DNA of 64,000 nucleotides. Source: Cryptomeria japonica. Taxonomy: Eukaryota; Streptophyta; Pinopsida; Cupressales; Cupressaceae. The notes below the pieces were generated by a model, which saw nothing but the letters and a program-made list of their open reading frames with translations, had not been told where the DNA came from and did not search any database. Position numbers and translations under genes: made by a program. Where the stretch lies: positions 606,351,673 through 606,415,672 of the forward strand of contig NC_081408.1 in NCBI RefSeq assembly GCF_030272615.1, written 5' to 3'. Below, one piece after another: positions 33,152 through 44,460 of this stretch; the stretch's first letter is position 1, and each line of letters opens with the position of its first letter.

Positions 33152-35473
33152 TGTTGGCATTATTGTCATTGATGTCAATAAGTAATATGAAGAAACAATG
33201 TAGAAACAAAAAGTGTTGCAGGTTGCAGAGTTATCATGTAGAAGATCTTGTGTGTGTAGGGCTTTGGTTGATGAAGATGTAGTGGAGTGATCAGACAAGA
33301 TGCAGTGGAGAGTTCAGATGGACAGACTAACATCTCGAGCCAATTTGGGTCTCTGTCATTGCCCTCAAGCTTAGGGCTTAGGGTTTATGAATTTTTTGAT
33401 CAAGTCCTCTTGTGAAAACCCTTAAACCTGTTATATTTTACGTTACCTTTTTGACTTAAGTTCAAGGGTCATCTAGTCGTTGCGAGGGACCATGTCCTTT
33501 TTCCTTCCTTTTTCTAGGCTTTAACTTGTTTGGTTTGCCCCTTTGTTATTTTTTTCTGAAGTCTAAGTGATTTATTTTATTTCCCCGTGGGTGGGCCCCT
33601 TTGTTTCCTTTGCTGAAGTCCCTACACTGCCATGATGACCTGATTTGGCCATCCTTCTCATCACGCGATTGCAAGGAGCTATCATCTGTCTCAGAGCAGC
33701 CAAGTGTCACAATGTTGTTGACCGAGGCAGACATAAAAAGGGGTGTTAAATCACATTCAATGGGAATGAGTTAAAGCTCAGGCAAGTAAAGGTGCATCTT
33801 TTCACACATGTTGAAAATAGACACAAATGTTTTAATCAAAACCCAAAGGCTCTTGATGGTTGAGCAGTTAATGTTGGCGCTCACTATGGCAGGGAGATTA
33901 AAGTGCGACTTGGTCCCCATGATCTCGTGATTGAAGGTGCAGGGACGTTAATCTTTGCGACATCATGGGATGATGCCATGTGTCCATGCCGAGTGGTTAG
34001 AGTTGAAGGTGGGGCTACAGAGATGAGTTGTAAAGCAGTTTTTGATGTAGAGTTTTCCTATTGGCTAAGAGGGGTCATTTGCCAATGTGGAGGTCAATAT
34101 CGGATTGACCATGTGATCTGGACAACACGTTTGCAATCCGATAGACTCAGTAATCAACGTAGAAGTCAACCAAGTATGACTAGAAATGCTGAATGACAAA
34201 TTTGATGCCACAGATGCATGTCGATAGATACGAAGGCTTATGTGGCCGCTGACTGACATTGACCAAATGAAGTGGATGCAAAAAATGAAGACAAGTCGAC
34301 CCCAAGTGGTAGATAGTGAAATCCGATATGTAGAGGCTGATGCTTACAAAGATGATGGCTGATTTACTGAGAAGGTTGATGATCTCTTTAGGGCAGGTCA
34401 AGAGAGGGTGGAGAAGACATTAATGGTGAACCAAGTGGAGATTTTTGTAGGGCTCGAGGTGATCGGAAATGGCAGAACTAAATCTGTAAGATAGATTGAG
34501 TTTTATAAATATAGAAAACTAAGTAAAGAGAATAGTTAGAGACCAGAGAAGAGTCATTTAATACAGATGGATGATTCAAGAGAGAAAATTTGATTTGTTG
34601 TTGACCAGATCCTTAGAGGAATAATGAATAATTTTAAAAAAATGCAAATTTGGAAGGAAAGACATTCTCTGGTGAAAAACTGATAGAGCGGGGCAGTAAA
34701 TGCAATAAGATAGAGTTAGTTGTTACTGAAGAGACAAATATAGACGTGAAGTACTGCAGAGAGGGCATTGCTGTCTAGAAGTTGTTGTTGATCAGATAGT
34801 GGTTGTAATGCCAAGAAGAGTTGAGAGTGAGAGGTGTGAAGTGTGGAAGTGTGAGAGAGAATAGAGGGTGTGAGATGAGAGTTGTTGCAGAATCAAAGAT
34901 AGAAAGTAGAAAAGATCAGCAAACAGAGTGCAGAAGAAAAAGACTACAAGAGGCCCAACAAGAAGTTGAGCAAAGGTAGAAAGAGTAGCATAAGAAGAGA
35001 AGACAAGAGAAAAGTACAAAAAGAAGAGAGAAGAAAGACATAGGAGTAACCCGTAAGGTGCTGTAAAACTTCATTTGTAGCGAGGTATCTAATTTGTATT
35101 ATATTCAATTTTTCTTTGTAATCTCTGAGTGGGTGCTCAGAGTAGGGGTAGGTGATCCTTTGAGTAGGTTGTCATAAAACTAGGGGTTGGTGCTCCTTAA
35201 GTTGGTGCTCAGAATATTAGGGGTTGGTGCCCTAAAACATATTGTAAACTATTATTTACTGTGAGGCTAGATTGGAGCAATAGACTCCAATAGCTATTCT
35301 CGGCGAGGTTTTTCCCATAGTGGGTTTTCCTCATAAATCTGGTCTTATGTGATGTTCTCTTGTATGTGTGTGTGTATGTTTGCATTACATTTCTAAAATA
35401 TGCACACCAAACTTAAAGTTTTAAAATAAAAGTTGATTCAACCCCCCCTCTCAGTGTCCATTTGTGTTCAACA
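33152..35473 (+). mobile_element. Copia G 3' LTR (about 2.3 kb)
   Basis: It begins TGTTGGCATTATTGTCATTG after a polypurine tract and ends ...CCCCCCTCTCAGTGTCC...GTTCAACA. The distal CCCCTCTCAG block is shared with F, A, B, C and E. The next bases are LINE-c reverse-transcriptase sequence. Most of the interior has no recognisable coding content; short open frames here are not supported. A partner LTR would lie off the window. Confidence 0.75.
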
Positions 35474-37045
35474 AATGTATCTTCCCACAAAGTCCTAACA
35501 TTTTTTGAAGAATATAGTTGAAAAACCATCCGAGAAAATGAGTTTTATCTAGAGATATAGAGATAACCACTTCCCAAACCACTTTCAATGAAATTATATT
35601 TAAAATAAATTTTTGTTAGGACAACTAAAGGAAGATAGCCTAAAAAAATATTTTCTCTTTTTGTTTTAAGATTAACAATCTCTACATCCACAACAATTGG
35701 TCTAGATAACATATTGGAGAAAAATAAATAGCCTCCTCTTGGATCTTTTCCTCTTCATCAATTACTTGGACTAATTTTCTTATTTGGTAGATAATTTATA
35801 GCATTTGAGACCCTCCAAATATTAGTGGAAGCATGAAAGAATTTAGTGTTTCTATCCCCCTTTTTCAACCATGTTTCTTGCAATTTTTGCCTCCAATAAA
35901 TTTCTTCAATGGAAATAATTTATTCTAAATCCACATGGAGCCTCTTTTTCCTTTCAAATGTTACAGGTTTGGTTCTAGAGTGAATGATATGTTCGTAAAT
36001 CTCTTGTATTTTTTATTGGATCTTCTATTTTTTCTCAAAAATATTTTTGAAACAACCTTGATTACAATCCTTAATTTTTATTTTAATAAATAGGAGCTTC
36101 TTAGACAACTCAAACATCCTAGAACCAATCACAAAAGGTTCCTTTTACCACCAATCTTTAAAAATAATAATAAAAAATTCTCTCTCTAAACCACATTTCT
36201 TCAAATTTAAAAGAAGATTTATGTTGATTCTTTCTTGAAAGTATTGGAACCTCATTCAGACAAGATAGAATTTGAGAAAAGGTACTCCTTTTCAATCCAT
36301 GGAAGAGAGAAAATAAATCTATCCATTCTATCAACAATGAAACAAAAATATTTCCTTTTATTTATCCATGTAAAAAAACCCTTTGAAGGAAAACCATCCA
36401 AGAAAGCATTTTCTTAAATAAAAACATTAAAGTCCTTCATTGTTTCAATCATTGGTAGAAAAACGCAAAATTTTTCTTTCAAAAAAGTAATTTAATTGAA
36501 ATCCCCTCCCAAGATTACTATCTCTTCTCTCAACAAATTTGAAATAAAGGTCATGGAATCCCAAGCACACTTCTTATCTAAAATTGAGGTTGGTCCATAA
36601 ATATTAAATATCAATAAAGAAACCCGAAAATGATAAATCTTAGCAAAAATCTATTTTTTCTTAGAGTCAATTAATTCTACTTATCCCTTTCTTCTATTCC
36701 ATAACATGTCAAGACCATTCAAAGCTCTAATCAATGAGAGTGCAACATAGTTACATCTACTTCATTTCTTAAAAATGTATTTTCCTCTCTTTAGATAATT
36801 CAGTTTCTTGTAACAAGACTAGTTTAGCCACACTTGAAACAATTTATTCTTGATTAAGAGTCTTTCATTAGGGGCATTAATGCCCATAATATTTCATTAT
36901 AGAATATTCATTTTCCTCGAGGAGAGCAACATGCCCTCCTCAGTCTCAAATTTATATCCAAAGTTGATTGGATTCTAGCTTTGATTTCCACACCATTTTA
37001 TTATGGTTTCAATAGTCATAGATTCACCAATATAACCGTTGTCAC
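35474..37045 (-). pseudogene. LINE-c remnant: end of ORF1, endonuclease and start of RT
   Basis: Minus-strand translation gives MNIL..NI.GINAPNERLLIK and CYKKLNYLKR (endonuclease start). The nucleotide block AAGAATTTAGTGTTTCTATC matches LINE-b near 11545. At the left end DGFSTIFFKKC.DFVGRY is the start of the RT domain. Stops and frameshifts are frequent, so it is much older than LINE-b. RT is cut at 35473 by the copia G LTR, and the 5' side is cut at 37045 by a CACTA-like end. Confidence 0.75.
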
Positions 37046-37580
37046 CACTAGTACAAAAACAACAATATATGACTAAAAAAACTACCAAAAATTACAAATA
37101 AATGACTAAATTTGATCACGTGACCACTGGTAATTTATTGCCAGTCATAAATGAATTTGATCACGTGACCATTGGTTGTTTTGACTGATCAATTTGGTCA
37201 TCGATTTGGTCATCAATTTGGTCATCGATTTAGCCATTGATTTAGTCACTGATTTAGTCACTAATTTAGTCATTGATTGTTGTTATCTAGTCATTTATTT
37301 AGTCATGATAGTCACTAATTTAGTCATATATTTAATCATTAATTAAGTCATTGATTGTTATTTGGTCATTAATTTAGTCATATTAGTGATTTATTTAATC
37401 ATATATTTAGTCATTAATTTGGTCATATATTGAATCATTAATTTAATCATTGATTGTTGTTAAATGGTCATTTATTTAGTCATCATAGTCATTAGTTTAG
37501 TCATATATTTACATCCATTGGTAGTATATTTTATCATTTTTATTTATTGGTAGTATATTTAGTCATTTTATAATACAAAA
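37046..37580 (+). mobile_element. CACTA-type DNA transposon terminus (partial)
   Basis: CACTAGTACAAAAACA at 37046 matches the terminal CACTA consensus of plant En/Spm elements. Behind it, ATGACTAAA-type motifs occur in one orientation (about 37078 and 37101), followed by a long array of the reverse complement (ATTTAGTCAT). Direct and inverted subterminal motif arrays are typical of CACTA transposase binding regions. Two copies of TTTGATCACGTGACCAYTGG lie at about 37112 and 37155. No transposase and no matching right end were seen. Confidence 0.55.
37185..37505. repeat. Array of ATTTRGTCAT motifs
   Basis: About 19 copies of a 9-10 bp motif of the type TTTAGTCA or TTTGGTCA, plus several ATCA variants, are spaced mostly 12-15 bp apart. 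The unit is degenerate, unlike a simple microsatellite, and fits subterminal transposase-binding repeats. Confidence 0.8.
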
Positions 37581-38178
37581 ATAATATAACATTAAACTCG
37601 AACTAGATAATAAAAGAAAATAAAAATATTGCATATACGAACAAGCTACATGTTAGAATTAAAATATTGATTCAACATCATGATAAACAAAAATAATGTG
37701 CAATATAAAATATAATGAAAATATATATATTTATCAAGTTATAAGATGTCAAAGCTTCCTATACAATAAATGTGTATACAATGTGGAAACGTATTTTAAT
37801 GCACTTAAACTTCACTACTTCTAATGACACCACCACGGTGTTTATAATTACATTGCTAGAGAAACGTATAGCCTGTGCACTGTTTTTGTTTTGAGATGTA
37901 ATGACAAGTAATCTTCCAATGAAAATTCTTCATATAAAGCACGGTTAACTGTCACAAGATATACAATCTGAACTATAACCTACAAATGCATGAATTTGAT
38001 GCCACACTGATGAACACCGCAATCCTAGAAGTGTTTGGCCATTTAATGGCACACTAACGATCACCACAATCCCAGAGGTTTTTGGGAATTATTGCAAAGA
38101 ATCCTCCTTTTTTATTTGCAAATAGAAATACCCTAAAGAGCTATGAAACAAGATGGCCAAACACACAAAGGATTCAGT
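37580..38178. other. Non-coding stretch downstream of the peroxidase remnant
   Basis: AT-rich sequence. At 37996-38085 a unit of about 47 bp beginning TTGATGCCACACTGATGAAC is imperfectly duplicated in tandem. The part nearest 38178 would be 3' untranslated sequence of the peroxidase; no clear polyadenylation signal can be assigned. Confidence 0.45.
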
Positions 38179-38756
38179 TTAGTAATTAATGAAAGCACGG
38201 TGATGGCAGATCTCTCCTGCACTTCTAGTGAGCACACCAATCTGCCCCATGTTTTCTACAAATTCTACGAATCCAGGAAAAAAGTTGTCAATGGAGCCTT
38301 CAATTAGTTGATCAATATAATATCTGAAGGTGGCATCAGTAAGAAGTGCAACATCTGATTTGAAAAGTCCCCTTCTTTTCATCAACAACTCATAGTAACT
38401 AATATCAAAAGTCCTATGGCTTTCAAGGTCCATTTCAAGTATTGTGGTATTGTCAGTTGAGCTCTTGCACTTGTATTTCTTCAGGTTGTCTAAATAATAC
38501 TTGTCCATGGAAGGGTCCACGTCTGAATATCCTTTTCCACTGAAGTTGTAAAGACTTTTGCTGAAAGTGTTAGGCCTGTAAGTAGCAATTCCAATGGATG
38601 TATGTGCACCTGAAAGGTAGACAAGATCCTTTATATCCAAGCCCTTTCTTGAAAAATAAGCAATCAGCTGGGAGATGTTGAAAGTAGGAGGAAGTATATT
38701 TGCTAGTGCTTCAAACTCATCAACGTTCCAATATGGTCCTCCGTGTTGTCGAACAC
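38179..38756 (-). pseudogene. Class III (secretory) peroxidase, 3' exon fragment
   Basis: The open frame has strong class III peroxidase blocks: GGPYWNV, EALANILPPTF, DLVYLSGAHTSIG with the proximal haem-ligand His, DPSMDKYYLDNLKKYKC, RTFDISYYELLMKRRGLFKSDVALLTD and a FVENMGQIGVLTRSAGEI terminus. The exon starts after a plausible 3' splice site (TTTGTAG, minus strand) where this family has an intron. Three oddities: about a dozen residues including the usual GRRDG are missing after YWNV; the Cys after the haem His (usually HC) is Tyr; and the C-terminal Cys is displaced (EICHHRAF). No upstream exons with the distal His, Ca sites or a signal peptide were found. Probably a pseudogene or captured fragment. 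Working relatives oxidise phenolics in the cell wall using hydrogen peroxide. Confidence 0.85.
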
Positions 38757-39267
38757 CTACAAATTTTAACATTCAACTTATTAATCAATTTATAAGTGAA
38801 TAGACATCCACTATTCTTGCTTTTAGTTGAAGAGTTACTGAACAAATTCATGCACAATACAAAGCAATTCGTGAATGATATTCAAAAAAATTATGAAAAA
38901 AAAATCTAGAATAATTATATTTCAAAAGGATCTTTCATGCTGTCAAATGTATACAAATTTCAACTCAATTTATAAATTAAATTAGAAATCAATTCATAAG
39001 TGAATCCTGGTCAGAGTGTTAAATGCAGTTCAGAGAAGATCACAAAAGACACCAGATCCACCAACTAATTTGTTCAACTTCTAATGTATTTTGTATAAAC
39101 TGCTCAATTATATGAGCTTCAGTGAATAAATGTTATTTAACTTCATATATTGTAGATACAGAAACAAAAAACATATCTAGATCAAATAGAGGCTTCTTAG
39201 AAACATACTATAGCGCCTAGAGCCTTAAGAAAAGTTTAAAAGCGATCTTAAAGACTAGAATTTCTTT

Positions 39268-39514
39268 GTCATGCCCCCATTGACAGCATTACATCACAGA
39301 ACCAATTGCAACATTACTAACCAAAACCTAGACATCAAAATATGAAAATAATAATTTTCCATGTGGAAGATGGACCCAGATAAAAAGAACAAATAGTTTA
39401 ATTAAAAGGAGGAGCCAACCAGTTAAGGATTTATAATTATCAAAAAGGGCCGACTCAATATGAAGATGAACAAAAATCAGATTAAATTGTGTTAGGGCCG
39501 GCTTGTTAATATTT
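39268..39514. repeat. Inverted repeat, left arm
   Basis: From TGTCATGCCCCCATTGACAG to the TTAATATTT near 39514, this is the reverse complement of 41245-41490 at roughly 90 percent identity by eye. The arms enclose about 1.7 kb without a clear gene. Confidence 0.85.
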
Positions 39515-40458
39515 AAACTGAATTAAAATTTATAAGTTTAGCCTCAGAGCCGACACTCATCTGAAAAATGACAAAGGGATGTGTATTTAAGAGGTAGAAA
39601 GGTGCAATTACCTTCAAGCAGAAATCTCATTATTTAATAAGATAAAAATTAAGGATAAGGAAGGGCGATCTGGTAGTTTAAGAGACAAACAACATACAAC
39701 TGCTATAACTAAATTGACCCCAACAGTTGGGTATCATTTAAGGATGCAATTAAGCTTATAAACAAAGGGTAACAATTGAAGAGACATGTCCATTGCCTAG
39801 AAAGAAAAAGAACCCAAGTGACATTTCTCCTCATAGACACATTAAGATATTAAATGGACTACCAAAGAAAAGAGGCAGCATGCAAATAGAGTAGGCTAAT
39901 TACAAGCAGACATAAATGAAATATTACAACAGACGTAAATACATTATGAAGGAGATTTGGAAGGTCGAATATGCAGACTTGAAGGATATCCCATGAAGGA
40001 TCAATAAATAATCTGACCTGAATAAGATAAACATTGGACTTAGAATTTGGAAATAGTATCCATATAAACATAAATTTGATGCATGGCTGGCACCCTCAAA
40101 CTACTAAGTTCATATATGATATGAATCAAGGAAGACAGACTGAAGAAGTACAATCATAAACATTTGATCCACAAGAGTCTTCACATTCAAATAAAAAATA
40201 TATTAACCAACAACCTAGATATCTATCTAAATAGTGTGGTCTGAAATATAATGCAATATGTCTTGGCCGAATCATTATTGCAGAATATTATGTTACTACA
40301 ATTATATCTATTCCTATGTAGATGTTCATGTTATAATTTTGTCAATAGAATAGATATAATGATTCCTCTAAAGCTAAACCCAATCTTCCACCCCATTAAA
40401 GAGGGGAGATGTAGGCATATAAGGAAAGCAAGTAGCCAGGTTCCATTCGAGTTAAGTT

Positions 40459-40566
40459 AGGAGGCCGGATCATGAATGCACTTCTATGCCCCTTAGGAGG
40501 TTGAATGATTGATGTACTTCCATGCCCCTTAGGAGGCCGAATGACGGATGTACGACCATGCCTTTG
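40459..40566. repeat. Three tandem 36-bp units
   Basis: The unit starts AGGAGGCCGGATCATGAATG and ends CCATGCCCCTT, with three consecutive copies differing at a few sites. A minus-strand frame through it reads a repeated RPPKGH motif, which is a by-product of the repeat. Confidence 0.85.
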
Positions 40567-40793
40567 AATTTGATGGATAGGCTCAAGGCGCCTTGTATGA
40601 TCTCCCATGGGCTTCATAGTGTGGATGAGTCATTGGGTAAAGCCTGAAAGGTAACCCACATGTATTTATGATTATTAGGATGACGAATAGATTTCTATTT
40701 GTAACTTGTTGGATTATATGTTTATCCTTTGATAACTAATTTGATTGCAAGTTCTGAAATAAGACATTAAGTCAGCAAATCACATTTCTAAAT

Positions 40794-40892
40794 AGGGGAC
40801 ATTACAGAGATGCTTCATTCCTCATTTAGGTATTTTAGGGCAAACTGAGTTAAACGTTAAACCCTAATAAGGGACATTACAGAGATGCTTCA
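40794..40892. repeat. Short direct repeat (GGGACATTACAGAGATGCTT)
   Basis: A 26-base sequence containing this 20-mer occurs at about 40797 and 40867, about 70 bases apart. Confidence 0.8.
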
Positions 40893-41244
40893 TTTGATAC
40901 ATATTAAATATGCTATGTTTGTTTCATTTTGTTTAACATTCACACTTTAACTATTTATTTTGTAGTAAATTTAATTATTTTAATATGGTACACCTTTTAT
41001 TATTATTATTATTATACCAATATGAGGTTGTTTAGACGCTTCTAGAATATGAGGTTGTTTAGATGCAAAAGCAAGATGATCCAAGATGCTCTAAATTTAA
41101 CATACCTAAAAGTAAGAAGATATACATTGTAATCCATATGCCATGAACACTACAATACAAAAAATCAGAGGGCCAGCCACGGTAAATATGATGGTTGGTG
41201 CAAAATCAGAAGCCTTCATGTGGATAGCAAGATGCTCGAAATTC

Positions 41245-41490
41245 AAATATTAACAAGTCGGCCCTAACACAATTTAATCTGATTTTTGTTCATCTTCATA
41301 TTGAGTCAGCCCTTTTTGATAATTATAAATCCTTAACTGGTTGGCTCTTCCTTTTAATTAAACTATTTGTTCTTTTTATCCGAGTCCATCTTCCACATGG
41401 AAAATTATTATTTTCATATTTTGATGCCTAGGTTTTAGTTAGTAATGCTGCAATTGGTTCTGTGATGTAATGTTGTCAGTGGGGGCATGC
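41245..41490. repeat. Inverted repeat, right arm
   Basis: Reverse complement of 39268-39514. Its outer end GGGGGCATGC is the beginning of the tandem duplication at 41476-41695. Confidence 0.85.
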
Positions 41491-41695
41491 CAATCTCAAA
41501 AAACCTTCCATTTCATAGTTAAAAACTTAAAAAGTACATTTCAAGCAACCAAAATACATATCATAATGGGAAAAATGTTTGTAATCGAGTCACTGGGGGC
41601 ATGACAATCTTAGAAAAACTTCCATTTCATAGTAAAAAAGTACATTTCAAGCAATCAAAATTCATATCATAACGGGAAAAATGTTTGTAATCGAG
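41476..41695. repeat. Tandem duplication, unit about 110 bp
   Basis: Two units (41476-41589 and 41590-41695) share TGGGGGCATG, CTTCCATTTCATAGT, AAAAAGTACATTTCAAGCAA and GGGAAAAATGTTTGTAATCG, with small indels. Confidence 0.85.
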
Positions 41696-42177
41696 TATCA
41701 TGAAAGTGAGTTGTCTAAGATGCTGCCTCTTCAGGCATTGAATTATTAGTATTTTTGTTAGCTACTATGTCATCTATAATGTTCTAACTGGCAAGTTCTT
41801 ATTCACATGTGGTTTTCTTTGGTCCCTATTTTGCCACACCATCTATATCTTCTAGGAATGTATTGTTCCACAATATAAATTTGCACGAAAAACTAGAAGA
41901 AAAATTGCATGTAATATGGAGTATGATAGAAAGTTTGGAGAGATTTTAAGAGGGTTTTGTTACTTTCTTTTTTAAATTTACATTTTTTTTTTAACTTTGC
42001 TGCTTTAGGAAGCATTTAGCATATCATTGATGTTTGAAACCTTGAAATCGAGATTTGGTGAATCTTAAAAGCATTTGAACTAAGATTTCATGATTTTCTT
42101 CATTTTTTGAATAGGTGGATCAATTCTCTTTGGTTGGGTTTGTTATTGGATATACATTTCCTATGTATAGATTTTAT

Positions 42178-42503
42178 TGGAGTTGAGGAAAAATCAACTC
42201 TACAGCTCCCAAAGATTATCTGCATGCAAACCTGTCACAAAAGGATAGAAGCAAAAAAAACTATGGAGGCCAGAGTACAAAGATCCAGAAAAGGGGAGTC
42301 ATATTGATTGTGCAACAAGAATGCAATTCAATAATTACAGTTGTTATGAAAATACAAAGAGAGAATCTTTAAGAGGATACTCAAAACCCTAAAGGAGAAA
42401 AACCCTAAAGAATTATAAGATTCTTAAGTTTAGCTTAAGCATAAAGTATAATAGAGTAATAATTAAATAAATAATTATTAGCTAATAAAAGATTACTCTA
42501 ACA
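42178..42503 (-). mobile_element. 3' LTR of the small element
   Basis: It pairs with 44150-44460 almost base for base; shared blocks include AGTCATATTGATTGTGCAAC and TAATTAAATAAATAATTATT. An extra GAGAAAAACCCTAAA unit distinguishes it from the other LTR. Confidence 0.85.
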
Positions 42504-44134
42504 CCCCCCCCCTTAAGATGAACTTAGGGAGTAGCTAAAAAACAACTAAGGACTAAAAAAAAATGTAAAAAATGCAAGAAAACAACAATGGGTCCCGACA
42601 ACTAGGCTTGATGAGGTACTCGAGTACAATAAAATCTCTGTAAAGTGGAGAAAAATGAGAAAACCCTATGGGAACAAAAATCCTCTCCAAGAAGAGATGA
42701 AAGCTCAAGTGAAGGACTAAGAAGCCTCCAAACAAGAGTGTTTCAAAAGATAGGAACAAAAAAAAAGAGCATGAAGAACACCACTGAAGCATGAAATAGC
42801 TGCAAACATTGTCGAAGAGTAACTGCTGGTCTGAAGAACCTCCACTGAAATAGAACATGACCAGTTAGAGAAGACTGTAATCTGCATGAGTGCCCTCAAA
42901 TGACACTGCTCGAATCAGATGGCAAACAAAGGCAAACAACTGAACTCAAAGATACACATGATGTGAAACACCAAAGCCTGAAGGTTGATCAATTGAACCA
43001 AGGAAGCATTAGAACCAATAGGACAAATCTCCCCATAATGTTGAAAAGGGAGAGGGATAGGTACATCAAAAAAAATGGCCAACAAGAACTGCATGACGAA
43101 GAACCAGGAACATCGAAGGTGCAAAGAAAGTACAGTGTCGTGGAAGGAACACTCACTTAACACACATCATGAGGCTAATGTCATGGAAAGAACACTCACG
43201 TGACAAAGGTAGATGGAAAAAAAAGGGCAAACATCAACCCCCCCATGGCACTTTATAAGTAGTGCATGTACAATAAGGCACAAGATGTGCAAGATCCTAA
43301 GTATACAATGCATGGTGGCACTTTATCTCAATGCGTTTGCATAAATAAAATTCTACAATGATCAGAAGAGACATAAGACTGGAAACAGAAAGAACAGCAA
43401 AAGACGAGACATCCTACTCAAAGAAAGAGATCCCAGGACCTGAAACATCCAAGATATTCACTAAAGTGTTGAAAAGCAAAAAATTGAATAAAATATACTT
43501 GGAGCAGAATCTGGAAAGAACACTCATATTAATGGAAATTACATAGAACAAGCTTTCCAACAATATAAACTTTTCAAAAATTGGAGTTCGAATGCTCAAA
43601 TGATGTCTCCCTGAGTGCAAAAAGGAACCTCTGACTTTGACAGCAAAAAAAAGTCATAAAAAAAAAATAAAAAATTCAAACCTCTAGATCTAGATAGAGC
43701 TCGAAAAGAGATTTTCGAAGATATAAGGTTTGTCGAAAAACGCTTCCGTATGAGCAAGTTACAACCAAAAGAAAAAAATCCCTCTTGTAGGGCATAAAGA
43801 GGGTTAAAATTTTTGATGATTTTTTTTTTTTTTGACAAAAATTTTCTAACGCATTTGCAGGTACAGCCGTACGGATTTTCGTGCCTAAAAAATGTGCCAA
43901 TAAAATATCATGCCCTAGATGCCCCTGTCACCGAAAATAAACAAATTATAAATCAAAATTCATAGAATCAACCTCCTGAATCCAACCATGAGGTCCTTTT
44001 TGCACCACAATGTACCAAAAAATTAGCTACCCCCAGAAATGGAAAAAAATAATTGCACAAACCCGTGAATACACAGATATGAAGAATAAGGCCCAAAATC
44101 TCTCATGAAGAGAACATGGCCATGCAGATCTAGA

Positions 44135-44149
44135 GCTCTGATACCATAT
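44135..44149 (-). promoter_or_regulatory. Primer binding site of the small element
   Basis: On the minus strand TATGGTATCAGAGCT directly follows the 5' LTR. The core TGGTATCAGAGC is the common plant copia site complementary to the 3' end of initiator tRNA-Met. Confidence 0.85.
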
Positions 44150-44460
44150 TGGAGATGAGGAAAAATCAACTCTACACCCCCCAAAGATCACCTGCATGCA
44201 AACTTGTCACAGAATGAGAGAAGCAAAAAAGCTATGGAAGCCAAAGTTCAGAGATCCAAAAAAGAGGAGTCATATTGATTGTGCAACAAGAATGCAATTC
44301 AATAATTACAGTTGTTATGAAAATACAAAGAGATAATCTTTACAAGAGGATACTCAAAACCCTAAAGAATTATAAGATTTTTAAGTTTAGCTTAAGCATA
44401 GAGTATAATAGACTAATAATTAAATAAATAATTATTAGCTAATAAAAGATTACTCTATTT
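44150..44460 (-). mobile_element. 5' LTR of the small element
   Basis: Partner of 42178-42503. Its outer terminus is degenerate: TACTCTATTT where the partner has TACTCTAACA. Confidence 0.8.

Larger units (their letters stand above)
39515..41244. other. Interior of the inverted-repeat pair
   Basis: No recognisable protein. It holds three tandem 36-bp units and a short direct repeat (separate entries). The sequence is otherwise AT-rich and featureless to me. Confidence 0.4.
42178..44460 (-). mobile_element. Small coding-poor copia-type LTR element
   Basis: Direct repeats of about 310-326 bp (42178-42503 and 44150 to about 44460) flank 1.65 kb. On the minus strand TATGGTATCAGAGCTCTAG lies right after the 5' LTR, a classic plant initiator-tRNA-Met primer site. 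The tract TTAAGGGGGGGGG precedes the 3' LTR start TGTTAGAGTAATC. The interior has no gag or pol and no ORF I can support, so the element is non-autonomous, larger than a typical TRIM. A target duplication is uncertain (TTTAT on the left, TTTCT or CTTAT on the right). Confidence 0.82.

Noticed and set aside
33546-35019. Short open frames inside the G LTR
   Set aside because: No motif, no homology to each other or to known families, and they sit in a non-coding LTR.
37185-37505. CRISPR-like array
   Set aside because: The units are 9-10 bp, degenerate and without unique spacers, in a plant nuclear context.
41147-41175. CACTACAATACAAAAAATC as a second CACTA terminus
   Set aside because: It is in the same orientation as 37046, lacks subterminal motifs and lies inside the inverted-repeat pair, so it cannot be the matching right end; probably coincidence.
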